DNA from: CAVQDV01 sp963711375
GTDB lineage: Bacteria > Pseudomonadota > Gammaproteobacteria > Coxiellales > Coxiellaceae
Length of the DNA stretch: 64,000 bases
Reading direction: 5' to 3'
Assembly: GCA_963711375.1 (NCBI GenBank)
Contig: CAVQDV010000005.1
Span: 930,001-994,000 of the forward strand
A model generated the notes under the pieces. That model was not told where the DNA came from. It ran no database searches and worked only from the letters and a program-made list of their open reading frames with translations. Position numbers and translations under genes: made by a program. Below, piece after piece: positions 26,263 through 35,486 of this stretch (position 1 is the stretch's first letter; each line of letters opens with the position of its first letter).

Positions 26263-26870
26263 TGTGGAAATTCCTCAACTAATAATTTTTCAAACTGTTT
26301 TTGCAAGGCAATCACTTCATCTGCGCCAAACAATAATTTCAAGGTAGGAGATATTTCGTAACGATCTTTACTGTTTGAAATTTTAAGCAAAAAATTATGT
26401 TTTTTGGCATTTTCAATCGCCGCTTGTATGCGTTTGCGAAAACCTCCGGAATCGGTGCTCTGCAATTTTTCATACAAATACATCTGTTCCATCATATCCG
26501 CTTCATCCACAACCGCTCGCGTTGCCTGCACTTGCGCTTCGAGTAATAATTGGCGTAAATAGAGCATTAAAACCGATGACAAAAAAGTTAATTTAACGCG
26601 CCGCAATAAAATAGGCGCCTCAAGATCGCCGACCTCAGCCTGCTTGGTGAAGCCGACCTCTTGGTCATAATCAATGACGAGCTCAAGAAATAAATCTGCC
26701 AAACGAACTCGAAGAATTCCTTCATGATTCAAAAGTTCCTGCCACAATTTGAAATGGCGCTTTCCATCGATCGATGGGCCCGATAAGAGCTGAACGAAAA
26801 CACGCCTAGCATTAAGGGGCAAGCTCCCACAATCTTCTGCATATAATTTCTCATTGACTTCTAAATTCAT
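26250..26870 (-). CDS. jetB: Wadjet kite subunit JetB (DUF4194)
   Basis: The 206-residue protein fits the DUF4194 winged-helix kite subunit: RVFVQLLSGPSIDG near the N-terminus, a LADLFLELVIDYDQEVGF segment, and a C-terminal YEISPTLKLLFGADEV. It dimerises and bridges the JetA kleisin to the JetC heads. It overlaps jetA by 20 bases and jetC by 13. Confidence 0.9.
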   Translation of the reverse strand: MNLEVNEKLYAEDCGSLPLNARRVFVQLLSGPSIDGKRHFKLWQELLNHEGILRVRLADLFLELVIDYDQEVGFTKQAEVGDLEAPILLRRVKLTFLSSVLMLYLRQLLLEAQVQATRAVVDEADMMEQMYLYEKLQSTDSGGFRKRIQAAIENAKKHNFLLKISNSKDRYEISPTLKLLFGADEVIALQKQFEKLLVEEFPQCSN

Positions 26871-28317
26871 GCTGCTGGTCCTTTAGAAAATAAATACATG
26901 GGATTTCGGCAGACCGTTCTGTTTCATCGTTCTGCCAACTGACTATTTGTTTCAACTGGCTCGGCATACCATAGCGAAACCCCAAGGAAACATAGCCCAC
27001 CACTGTGCCTAAACCTTGTTCGGCGGGAAAAAAATCTAAAATTTCCTTAATAGAAATTTGTCGGTGTTGATCTAATAATTCATAAATATGCTCCTTTAAA
27101 AGACGAAAATTAATCTCAGATTTCGCCACCCACTCGCTGATCATCTCGAATGAAATTTCAGATGATTCGGCGTTAAACATTTTAACCTGGCTCGCGTTTA
27201 TGCTGGGATCGCATAAATACAGCTGGGAAATAGATCGTATTTTACTGCTGGATAGAAAAAATTTTGGGAATATCACATCGCTTGGATTTATTTTTTCTTT
27301 TAATTCGAGTGACAAACGTTGCGTTGACCGCAGAAGGCTCAGTAAACGACGCTGCTCCTGAAAAGTGCGGCTTTGCACAAAGCGTTTTAAACTACTCGCG
27401 AAATAATGTAAAACGTCATGCACTTCTCCCGCTTGTTCCAATAATATTCTCGTAAATTGAGATAAAAATCGTCTTTCGCTTCGCGTTAATTCATGAATAA
27501 AATTTCGTGAGAGTACTTTTTCCGCGGATTCTTTTAGTTCGAGTGATTGCTCAGGGCTTGTCAGTAAACGCCAGAAGGCCGTAAAAGTTCGGCCTGCGTC
27601 GCTTTCAGCAATGACATCAACACCCGAAAATAATTTTTCCAATACTTCACCGCGGCTGCCATCATTTTCAACAATTTGTTCTCGAAGATTTCGATTTAAT
27701 TGCTGAAAATTATCGCGTACTTTTCGAAAGTCATTGGTTAAAGCTTCTCCTAGGGCCACAATTTCTCGTGCGCGTTCTAGGGCACGTTCTTTTGGAAGAA
27801 CCGTAATTTTGCCAGATTCTATCGCTTTAATTTCGGCGTCAATTTTATCGCGCTCTACTTTTAGCCGCTTTATTCTGGCGGCTTTATCTTTGTCGGTTTG
27901 TTCCGCTAATTGGGAAAGTTGCTGGATAACCAAAGACAAACGACTTTCCGTCGCCACATGGTGGGGCCTATCCAAACCATCTACAAAGCGAATAGCTTGA
28001 ATAGCGGCACTGCTCAGTTCATAAACCTCCTCAGGCGCATTTTGAGGATAGGTGCGTTCCAAGTAACCTTCGTGCAGCCACTGGGATATGTAAATTTGGG
28101 CCGTTTGTGGCATAGCCCAACCATTCATGCGTAATTGATCTAGCTCGTGTTTAACCCGCTCGTGAAATAGGGAGCTATATAATTTTCGATCTTCGGTAAA
28201 AAGCACTTTTTGCAAGATGGCCAGGATCATCGGAGCCTTATCAGCTGCCAGCAAGCGCCAAGAAATTTGCTCGCGACATTTGGTAAAAAATCCCGCCTTT
28301 TGCGCTATGATGGACAT
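26851..28317 (-). CDS. jetA: Wadjet kleisin subunit JetA (DUF3375)
   Basis: The protein is 488 residues from ATG 28317 and shows the DUF3375 pattern: SWRLLAADKAPMILAIL near the N-terminus, ESRLSLVIQQLSQLAEQTD and a coiled region around residues 155-230, then a C-terminal winged-helix part with FFPAEQGLGTVVGYVSL. As the kleisin it closes the JetC ring. The frame stays open to 28434, but that would run into the divergent gene at 28424 and past the predicted promoter; GAGG lies about 11 bases before ATG 28317. Confidence 0.92.
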   Translation of the reverse strand: MSIIAQKAGFFTKCREQISWRLLAADKAPMILAILQKVLFTEDRKLYSSLFHERVKHELDQLRMNGWAMPQTAQIYISQWLHEGYLERTYPQNAPEEVYELSSAAIQAIRFVDGLDRPHHVATESRLSLVIQQLSQLAEQTDKDKAARIKRLKVERDKIDAEIKAIESGKITVLPKERALERAREIVALGEALTNDFRKVRDNFQQLNRNLREQIVENDGSRGEVLEKLFSGVDVIAESDAGRTFTAFWRLLTSPEQSLELKESAEKVLSRNFIHELTRSERRFLSQFTRILLEQAGEVHDVLHYFASSLKRFVQSRTFQEQRRLLSLLRSTQRLSLELKEKINPSDVIFPKFFLSSSKIRSISQLYLCDPSINASQVKMFNAESSEISFEMISEWVAKSEINFRLLKEHIYELLDQHRQISIKEILDFFPAEQGLGTVVGYVSLGFRYGMPSQLKQIVSWQNDETERSAEIPCIYFLKDQQHEFRSQ

Positions 28318-28344
28318 GGTTCTGGAGCCTCTAATTAGGCGGTA

Positions 28345-28373
28345 AAAGTAGCACTTTAGGCCCAGTTTTTCAA
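28345..28373 (-). promoter_or_regulatory. Promoter candidate for jetABCD
   Basis: On the minus strand TTGAAA (28373-28368), 17 bases, TACTTT (28350-28345). Leader about 20 bases to the jetA ATG at 28317. The -10 is weak, perhaps fitting a defence operon kept low. Confidence 0.5.
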
Positions 28374-28423
28374 TCCAAATTTTGATCGACTTCTGGGGGT
28401 GTTTTTGAGACAATCGCTCCACG

Positions 28424-29986
28424 ATGAGTAGCACTGAAAAATTCTTTAATATCGCCGGACCCGTTTTGCCCGGAAGGCACTATTATTTGCCACAGCGTTT
28501 GGATGCTAAAAAAATTGATGAGCTAATTTCTCGCGGCTATTATTTTATCTTGCATGCGCCCCGTCAAACAGGTAAAACCTCTGCTATTCTTCAGCTGGAC
28601 AAGTATTTAAGGGAGGGAAAACAGTATACTTCCCTTTACGTCAATGTCGAAAATGCTCAGGTGGCAAGATCTAACGTAAAGATGGGAATTGATGCGATAC
28701 TCGACTTAATCAGGTTTTCAATCATAAATACATATGGCCCCGAAGATCCTGCCCTCGCAGTGTTTGATATGATTTCGAACAACCCCATAAACGCCCTCTA
28801 TAATTTTTTGCGTGAATGGTCAAAAATAGCTCCCAAACCGATTATTTTATTTGTTGATGAGATCGACTCCCTGGTTGGCGACACCTTGATCTCTGTACTC
28901 CGTCAACTCCGAACGGGCTATCTTGAACGCCCAAGCGCCTTCCCACAATCCATTTGTCTGATCGGCGTAAGAGACGTGAAGGATTACAAAATTTTCTCAA
29001 ATGAACAACAATCGATCGTTCTTGGTGGCAGCGCATTTAATATCAAGGCTGAAAGTCTAGTTCTTGGCAGCTTTTCACAAGAAGAGGTCAAGGCTCTTTA
29101 TCTGCAACATACTGAAGAAACAGGCCAAATTTTCACGGACGAGGCCATCGCTTATGCCTACGAACAAACACGCGGCCAACCCTGGCTAGTGAATGCCCTT
29201 GCCGACCAAACGACAACACGAGAAGTGCCTAACCGTTCTCAAACCATTACAAAAGAAGCCATGGTTCGAGCGAGAGAGGCATTAATACTACGCCAAGACA
29301 CACACTTGGATGTACTTATTTACAGACTTAAGGAAAAACGAGTTGCTGATATTATTGACACCATTATTTCTGGAGAAAAATCTCCTACTCCTTTTCCTTC
29401 CGAAGACCTACAATATGCAACCGATTTAGGGCTTATTAGCGAGCAAAATAAAATACTGCAAATTGCCAATCCTATTTATCAGGAAATTATTCCGAGGGAG
29501 TTAACTACTTCAAGGCAGCGCAGTTTTACTCAACCAACAGCCTCTTTTTTCAAAGCCGATGGATCTCTTGATATGCATAAAATGCTTTCCGAGTTCACTC
29601 AATTTTATCGAGAAAATATGCATATTACCGCCGAAGAACTCCTATACAAAGAGTCCGGACCCCATCTGCTTTTGATGGCATATTTGCAACGAATTGTAAA
29701 TGGTGGCGGTCGCGTTCAACGAGAATGCGCACTCGGAAAAGGAAGAGTGGATTTATTAGTGGAATTCAAAAATCAGGCTATCGTTCTGGAACTAAAACTG
29801 TATCGCTCACATCAAAAAACGATCGAAGAAGGCCTAAAACAAACCGCTGAATACATGATGACGAAAAATGCCACTGAGGGGCATTTAGTTATTTTCGATA
29901 AAACTAAAGATAAATCTTGGGATCAGAAAATATATCAAAAAATTGAAAAAGTAGGTGCTTTAACCATTTATGTATGGGGCATGTAG
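28424..29986 (+). CDS. AAA ATPase fused to a PD-(D/E)XK nuclease domain
   Basis: The 520-residue protein begins with a P-loop ATPase of the AAA_14/archaeal-ATPase kind: Walker A APRQTGKTS (45-53), Walker B IILFVDEIDSL (140-150), and a downstream GSFSQEEVKALY helical lid. Residues 405-520 look like a PD-(D/E)XK fold, with GRVDLLVEF (D443) and LELKLYR (E456, K458). Proteins of this build are common near mobile and defence genes, with largely unknown roles. It is divergent from jetABCD with a 106-base shared gap, and has a weak ribosome-binding site. A role as an extra defence or mobile-element gene is inference. Confidence 0.8.
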   Translation: MSSTEKFFNIAGPVLPGRHYYLPQRLDAKKIDELISRGYYFILHAPRQTGKTSAILQLDKYLREGKQYTSLYVNVENAQVARSNVKMGIDAILDLIRFSIINTYGPEDPALAVFDMISNNPINALYNFLREWSKIAPKPIILFVDEIDSLVGDTLISVLRQLRTGYLERPSAFPQSICLIGVRDVKDYKIFSNEQQSIVLGGSAFNIKAESLVLGSFSQEEVKALYLQHTEETGQIFTDEAIAYAYEQTRGQPWLVNALADQTTTREVPNRSQTITKEAMVRAREALILRQDTHLDVLIYRLKEKRVADIIDTIISGEKSPTPFPSEDLQYATDLGLISEQNKILQIANPIYQEIIPRELTTSRQRSFTQPTASFFKADGSLDMHKMLSEFTQFYRENMHITAEELLYKESGPHLLLMAYLQRIVNGGGRVQRECALGKGRVDLLVEFKNQAIVLELKLYRSHQKTIEEGLKQTAEYMMTKNATEGHLVIFDKTKDKSWDQKIYQKIEKVGALTIYVWGM

Positions 29987-29998
29987 AAGTCGGAAAGA

Positions 29999-32539
29999 TT
30001 ATTGAAGCTTGCTGATTAAGTTTTTTGAGAAAACTAATACTGCGCCAAGGCCTTTTACTTTTTTTAATTGCAGGTATATTACTTTGATTGAGTTCATATT
30101 TAGTATACGCCGCGCTCCCTTCATAAGATAACGCCTTAGAATCAATTGGAGCCGAGATTTGCCGCCCCTAGCAACAAATCGAGTTTGCTTAAAATCGTCT
30201 CTTAAAAGCGCCTCTGACATTGCAGACGTTTTAATTTCTGGGCTAAGGTGAAATAGATCATCTGGGTCACTAGCATCTATTATTCCAGAGAGAAAACGTG
30301 TTCCCTTCGATTTAGACAGCTTTTTTCCTAAATATAAATCGACACTCTTTACAAAACTGATGTAACGGTATGCACCACTTTCTATGACATCTTTATAGGC
30401 TCTTTCCGTCATTTGCTTTAAGTACTGATCATCTTGGATTTTTTCTAAAACTTCCTCAATATTGCTGAAATCTTTTTTAAGCGGAATATAATGAATATTC
30501 GCTTGAACGATATTTGAATAGGTCCCTTCAAATAATACCAGTCCCGTCCTTAAGGCAATGGCCTCAAAAATCTTCGGGGAGATTTGATTCATGCCGATTT
30601 TGCCTTCATGGACTTCTAAAAATGTTTGTCGAACGGTTTGATAGGTGGTCGTTGGATTTTTCGACATAAAATCCCGAATACTAGCGGAAAGTTCTCCGTC
30701 AAAATCAAATACATTGCATCCGCTTTCTGTTCCCAAAGTCACCTTTGCTGAGGATAAAAAAGTATACCAGTCGGATCCATAGATGCGTTTTTCTTCAGTC
30801 CACTCAATGTCCACCGGTAAATTTTTAGCTCGTGCAATTTCGCTCATTTTAACGCCAATAAATTCTTTTTCCTGCCCTAAGTCGCCATACCAAAAAGGAA
30901 GATTGCGTCCACGATAGGCGATTAATAATTTTCGAAATTCAGTTGGCTTTATCGCGAGTTTTTCAAGTTCTTCGGGTACATAACCCGTAAGAGTATGCAC
31001 CAATTCAATTTGCCCTAGCTCATCTTTTGGATAAACCTGTGGCCAAAATTTTTCAGGAACAGAAGAATAAATTGTTTGAATACCTAATCTTTTGATCCAG
31101 CTCCACGATATTTTAATCCTGTCATATTCATCTTGAATAAATAATATTTTTAAGCCCGGGAAGTTTTCTAATCCATTGGTAATACTGTCTGACGGAATAT
31201 GAGGTCCAATACCGGTTGAAGTCAAGCGAAGGGAATAATGAATTATAATGACATCAAAAAGATTAAAATTAATTTCCACTTCGCTACCGATCGTAGCGGG
31301 AGCATAATAAATTCTATGAAAGGAATATTTTTCAAAACCATCAAGGTGGGCTTTGACAGTTGAAACTACCACACTTTCGGGTTCATAAAGTACTAAAATA
31401 TTGAGCTTATGCCCTGGTTTTAGCTGTTTTTCGGCCGACTCGAGAGCAAGCCGAGAAATCAAATTTTGAAATTTAAGATTATAGGATTGTTTACTCGCCT
31501 GCTCTAAGCGCTTTTTTAAATGTTCTGAATCATTTCTTAACTCTACCGCTTTCAACATCGCCAACTTAAATTCATCGATATTATCGGCAAATAAAAACAC
31601 ATCAGAAAATGGTTTTAAAGCCTCTATTGTGCTCGTAATAACGGGCAATCCAGAAGCCAAGTACTCAAAAGCTTTGAGAGGAAAAGAACGTCTGCTGAGA
31701 AAATCTTGCGGGCCAAAGGGAATAATACCAACCGTACACATTTGCCCATGGGATCTAATTTCTTCGGGTGAGATAACACCCAAATACTGAACATTTTTCA
31801 GTTTACGTATTTTATCCCAGGTTGAATCCTGAATAACAACGGGGCCACAATAATGAAATTCCCAGTCTGGCATTGTCTTAGCCAAAGCGAATAACATTGA
31901 AAAATCTAATTTGTGATAAATATTACCCTGATAAAAAGCAATTTTTTTATTAGGCGCTGGAATTCCTCGATTTTCTATAAAATTTTCTGCATAAAATTCG
32001 TAATCACAACCATTCGTAATCACACAGGATTTATGTTGGACATTGCAGGCAGACACTATCGTTTCTTCTACTCCTTCCGAGACACTGACTATGAGATCTA
32101 CATGGTCTATGACACGTAGCAAGGCTTTGTGGGGGAGAGTACCTTCAATATATTTGCTAGGCATATCCGGTGAGAGGTAGGCTTCCGTGGCGTGATAGAT
32201 AGAAAAGGCGCAATAGACATTACGAATAAAATCCCAAAAAAGCACGTGATATATCCAGATCAATGGGCTTCGTATATTTTTTTCATTTAAGGCCCGCGTT
32301 AAAATTTGAGATTGCTGTGGACCAAATTCCTTAAATACATGCAAAATAATAATATTGGGATGTTCAGTACTTTCATATAAGTATTCAGGTGAGGATAAAT
32401 CCGGTTGGACAAAAATTACGGGATGCGTTTTTGCAAAACGCGTTGCATAATGATAACGATTACTGCGCAACTCAGTCTTCCAATTGGATGCTGTCAGCAT
32501 TACAATCGAATCGATATTATCTGGTAACTTTATTTTCAT
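29999..32539 (-). CDS. Two-domain glycosyltransferase (GT4-like N-half, CgeB-like C-half)
   Basis: At 846 residues this is about twice a normal glycosyltransferase. Residues 1 to about 385 form a GT-B enzyme of the GT4 type (VSVSEGVEETIV, ITNGCDYEFY, IAFYQGNIYHKLDF, PLKAFEYLASGLPVITS). Residues from about 390 on match the 447-residue protein at 20345: a YGSDWYTFLSSAKVTLGTE segment and, after SGCNVFDFDG, the ISPKIFEAIALRTGLVLF motif. A fusion of two transferases that add successive sugars is the simplest reading. It is the last of a five-gene minus operon driven from 38412 and converges with the AAA gene, 12 bases apart. Confidence 0.8.
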   Translation of the reverse strand: MKIKLPDNIDSIVMLTASNWKTELRSNRYHYATRFAKTHPVIFVQPDLSSPEYLYESTEHPNIIILHVFKEFGPQQSQILTRALNEKNIRSPLIWIYHVLFWDFIRNVYCAFSIYHATEAYLSPDMPSKYIEGTLPHKALLRVIDHVDLIVSVSEGVEETIVSACNVQHKSCVITNGCDYEFYAENFIENRGIPAPNKKIAFYQGNIYHKLDFSMLFALAKTMPDWEFHYCGPVVIQDSTWDKIRKLKNVQYLGVISPEEIRSHGQMCTVGIIPFGPQDFLSRRSFPLKAFEYLASGLPVITSTIEALKPFSDVFLFADNIDEFKLAMLKAVELRNDSEHLKKRLEQASKQSYNLKFQNLISRLALESAEKQLKPGHKLNILVLYEPESVVVSTVKAHLDGFEKYSFHRIYYAPATIGSEVEINFNLFDVIIIHYSLRLTSTGIGPHIPSDSITNGLENFPGLKILFIQDEYDRIKISWSWIKRLGIQTIYSSVPEKFWPQVYPKDELGQIELVHTLTGYVPEELEKLAIKPTEFRKLLIAYRGRNLPFWYGDLGQEKEFIGVKMSEIARAKNLPVDIEWTEEKRIYGSDWYTFLSSAKVTLGTESGCNVFDFDGELSASIRDFMSKNPTTTYQTVRQTFLEVHEGKIGMNQISPKIFEAIALRTGLVLFEGTYSNIVQANIHYIPLKKDFSNIEEVLEKIQDDQYLKQMTERAYKDVIESGAYRYISFVKSVDLYLGKKLSKSKGTRFLSGIIDASDPDDLFHLSPEIKTSAMSEALLRDDFKQTRFVARGGKSRLQLILRRYLMKGARRILNMNSIKVIYLQLKKVKGLGAVLVFSKNLISKLQ

Positions 32540-32551
32540 TATCGATCCCCG

Positions 32552-34372
32552 TTATACCCCAGAAAGCACCTGACCAGTATCTGAATAAATACCCGCGTGT
32601 TTTAAATTTTTTCCAGAATTAATTTGATGGCGCCATTTTTCAGTGATCAATTCTCTCCACTCCCGACTGCAGGCGGCTTTCACATCGACATTAAACGCTT
32701 TTTTCAGCCATTCCACCTCTGGAGCCGGAAAACCCATCTTATCAACCCGCAGTCGGACAGGATCTGGAACTATTCCCTTCGTCGCTTCTCGCATAACGGC
32801 TTTGGTAAAACCGTTGATTCTTAAATTTGCTGGCAATGATAAACAAAAATTAACGAGATTCGGTTCTAAAAAAGGAACTCGCGACTCAATAGAAAATCGC
32901 ATTGAATTCCGATCTTCATAACGTAAAAGTTGTGGAAGATTTGTTTCACAAACCAAATTTGTCAGCACTTCTTCAAAGCGATTTTCCGTTAATGTTAAAC
33001 GCAGTAGTCTATCTTCAAAAGAATCCGTAAATTCTCGGCGAGAAATTTCACTCGTCGAAGGGCTCGAAAAATTGGCATTACGTACCCTATTTTTAATGGC
33101 TTTTAAAATTTCTTTGTAGCTTAGTCCTAATCCCATTTTTTTTGATAAAGCACGAGATTGCTTGAAACACTCTAGAAAACGCGCTTGACTCAGCAAGCTT
33201 CTTAAATAAACATGAGCAAAACCGTGATATCCTGCCAATAATTCATCAGGACCCTGTCCATCAAGAACAACTTTGACATCCGTGGTGTGAATTTTTCTAA
33301 ATACAGTATATTGAGCAAAAATACTCGTGCTGCCAAAGGGCTCATCTTGATAATAAAGCAAATCCTCTAATTGACTGACGAAATTTTCATAACTTGGCTC
33401 GGTAAAATGAGCTTTTGCCCCGGCATAATCAATAACTTGATTTGCCCACTGTGTCTCATCGATATTTTGATGAGTGGGATAATGCGTTGTAAAGGTTGTA
33501 AATTGCTGCTTAGAATTTAATAATTGGCTGCCCATGCAAACAATCGTTGAGGAATCTAAACCACCACTTAAACAGGCGCCTACGGGAACGTCACTGCGCA
33601 AATGAATGGAAATGCTATCTTTAATTAAGCGTTGAAGCTCATGCGCGGCATCCTGCATAGTAATGGAAATAATCTTGCTCGGAGGTGACCAATATCTTTC
33701 AAAGTGAAGCTTATCAAAAGGTTTTTCTAAATCAATAATAGCGTAGTGCGCTTGTGGAAAACGTTTCACGCGGGTTAGAAAAGTCCATTGGTCGCGATCG
33801 ACATAGTTATATTCAATAAACAACTTAACCGTGACTTCATCGATCTCATGGAAGCCTCTATGAGCTTCACGCAAGGCCTTTGGTTCTGAAGCAAAATAAA
33901 AATTACCATTCACGAATCCATAATAAAGAGGTTTAATTGCAAATGGGTCTCGTGACATCACAATTTGATTCTTAGCTTTATCGAAGATGGCTAAAGCCCA
34001 CATTCCACGAAACATGGAAAAACATCTGGTATTCCAGTGTCGAAAACACTCCATAATGACTTCAGTGTCAGATTGCGTTTTAAATTGGCTGCCCAATTTT
34101 TCACATTCACTTCTTAATTCTTTGTAATTATATATTTCGCCATTGTAGGTGATTACATATTGCTTATCGATACTGTGCATGGGCTGAAGTGCCAAACTCG
34201 ATAAATCAATAATCGACAATCGACGGTGGCCGAAATATACGCTTTTATTTTCATTACTCCATGCACCTTCACCATCGGGCCCTCGGTGACGCAAAATATC
34301 GGCCATCGCCTGAATGACTGGCGTGTAATCTTTTTTTCCATTTAGAGCGATTATTCCAGCGATACCACACAT
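32552..34372 (-). CDS. asnB: AsnB-like glutamine amidotransferase 1
   Basis: The 606-residue protein has a class II glutaminase domain (nucleophile Cys2 in MCGIAGI, R50, YNGEIYN at 76-82, SDTE at 101-104) and a synthetase domain with the PP-loop SGGLDSS (269-275). In asparagine synthetase this makes Asn from Asp. In O-antigen loci, relatives (for example those of Bordetella and Pseudomonas) amidate uronic-acid sugars. With three such genes here, and a uronic-acid pathway, the sugar role is preferred, as inference. It lies 7 bases from the epimerase gene upstream. Confidence 0.85.
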   Translation of the reverse strand: MCGIAGIIALNGKKDYTPVIQAMADILRHRGPDGEGAWSNENKSVYFGHRRLSIIDLSSLALQPMHSIDKQYVITYNGEIYNYKELRSECEKLGSQFKTQSDTEVIMECFRHWNTRCFSMFRGMWALAIFDKAKNQIVMSRDPFAIKPLYYGFVNGNFYFASEPKALREAHRGFHEIDEVTVKLFIEYNYVDRDQWTFLTRVKRFPQAHYAIIDLEKPFDKLHFERYWSPPSKIISITMQDAAHELQRLIKDSISIHLRSDVPVGACLSGGLDSSTIVCMGSQLLNSKQQFTTFTTHYPTHQNIDETQWANQVIDYAGAKAHFTEPSYENFVSQLEDLLYYQDEPFGSTSIFAQYTVFRKIHTTDVKVVLDGQGPDELLAGYHGFAHVYLRSLLSQARFLECFKQSRALSKKMGLGLSYKEILKAIKNRVRNANFSSPSTSEISRREFTDSFEDRLLRLTLTENRFEEVLTNLVCETNLPQLLRYEDRNSMRFSIESRVPFLEPNLVNFCLSLPANLRINGFTKAVMREATKGIVPDPVRLRVDKMGFPAPEVEWLKKAFNVDVKAACSREWRELITEKWRHQINSGKNLKHAGIYSDTGQVLSGV

Positions 34373-34379
34373 ATATCTT

Positions 34380-35474
34380 TTACTCCGCCAAGGCTAGGAC
34401 TTCATCATGCGTCAAATAATGATCGAGTTCAGAGAGGTATCGACGATGTTTTGACATGCAGGCTTTTATTACCGGCAAATTGGCCTGCGTCCATTTCACC
34501 GTTTTTTCTAGGCCCTGGTGAATATCCATTTTTGCACTGAAGCCTAATTCATTTTTAGCTTTATCCGTTGCAGCAAAACGTTTTCCAGATCTGTCCCAAT
34601 TTCTGGCCGGTTGAAAATCAATGGAGGCGGAATTTCCGGTGAGTTGATTAATCATTCTAGCCAAATCCGCTATAGAGGTTTCTTGACCTGATGCGATATT
34701 GTAAACTCCACCTGCAACGCCATGAATCGCGCATAAAATAAGGCCTTCTACGATGTCATCGACATAAATAAAATCGCGTGTCGCAATTCCATTATTTTCG
34801 AGTGGTAGCCCCTCCTGATGGAGGGATTTGAAAATAAAGGTTGGCGTTACATTGCGCCAAACCGTATGTTTCGTTCCACGCCAATTTCCGGCGCCCAGAA
34901 TTTCTCCGGGACCATAAACGTTTTGGAATCGCGCCTTAACGAAGGGCATTTTATAGTGGTGAAAATAATAATTTCCATAAAATTCGCCGAAGATTTTCGA
35001 CATTTGATAGGGGCTATCAAGAAACAAAGAAACGGAATCTTCTTCGGTAGTGGCTTTAGCGGCATCAAACGTTTTTTGTGCCACCGTGCAACCTGCGGAA
35101 GAATACACCACTTTCTTTAAATGCTTAAAATTTTTAATCCAATCAAAGAGCATTAAAGAAGTTAAGGTATTATTTTCATGGTCAGCCAAGGGATCGTGCA
35201 TGGAGCTTTGATTTCCATGATAAGTTGCCAAATGAAAAACATAATCCAAATCATTCGGTAATTTCTCAAGTATGGCGCGATCCGTGATGGAAGCAAAATG
35301 AAAAGTGACATTTTCACCGACAGGCACCCGACTAATATCCGCTGACAATAAATTATCAACGATAATTAATTCTTTGGGCTGACATTCGAGTAATTTATGG
35401 CACAAGTTACTACCAACAAAACCAGCACCGCCTACAACCAGTAAGCGGCTTCCTTTAAAACTATTTTGATACAT
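34380..35474 (-). CDS. SDR-type NAD-dependent sugar epimerase/dehydratase
   Basis: The 364-residue extended SDR has the NAD motif GGAGFVGSN near residue 15, the catalytic YQMSK and a RDFIYVDDIVEG segment. It should act on an NDP-sugar at C4 or C5, but the exact reaction cannot be read. The catalytic Ser stands in SSAGCTV, where the TSE of dehydratases is missing, favouring an epimerase. Its C-terminus is longer than that of GalE-like enzymes. Second-to-last but two in the asnB operon. Confidence 0.85.
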   Translation of the reverse strand: MYQNSFKGSRLLVVGGAGFVGSNLCHKLLECQPKELIIVDNLLSADISRVPVGENVTFHFASITDRAILEKLPNDLDYVFHLATYHGNQSSMHDPLADHENNTLTSLMLFDWIKNFKHLKKVVYSSAGCTVAQKTFDAAKATTEEDSVSLFLDSPYQMSKIFGEFYGNYYFHHYKMPFVKARFQNVYGPGEILGAGNWRGTKHTVWRNVTPTFIFKSLHQEGLPLENNGIATRDFIYVDDIVEGLILCAIHGVAGGVYNIASGQETSIADLARMINQLTGNSASIDFQPARNWDRSGKRFAATDKAKNELGFSAKMDIHQGLEKTVKWTQANLPVIKACMSKHRRYLSELDHYLTHDEVLALAE

Positions 35475-35486
35475 ATTAGGTCCTAA

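Noticed and set aside
28338..28346. GGCGGTAAA in the jetA gap as an ops/JUMPstart element for RfaH
   Set aside because: It matches only the first seven bases of the ops core, stands on the wrong strand for jetABCD, and the rest of the element is missing.
28318..28434. Longer JetA starting at 28434
   Set aside because: It would overlap the divergent AAA gene and contain the predicted promoter; the extra residues do not fit DUF3375.
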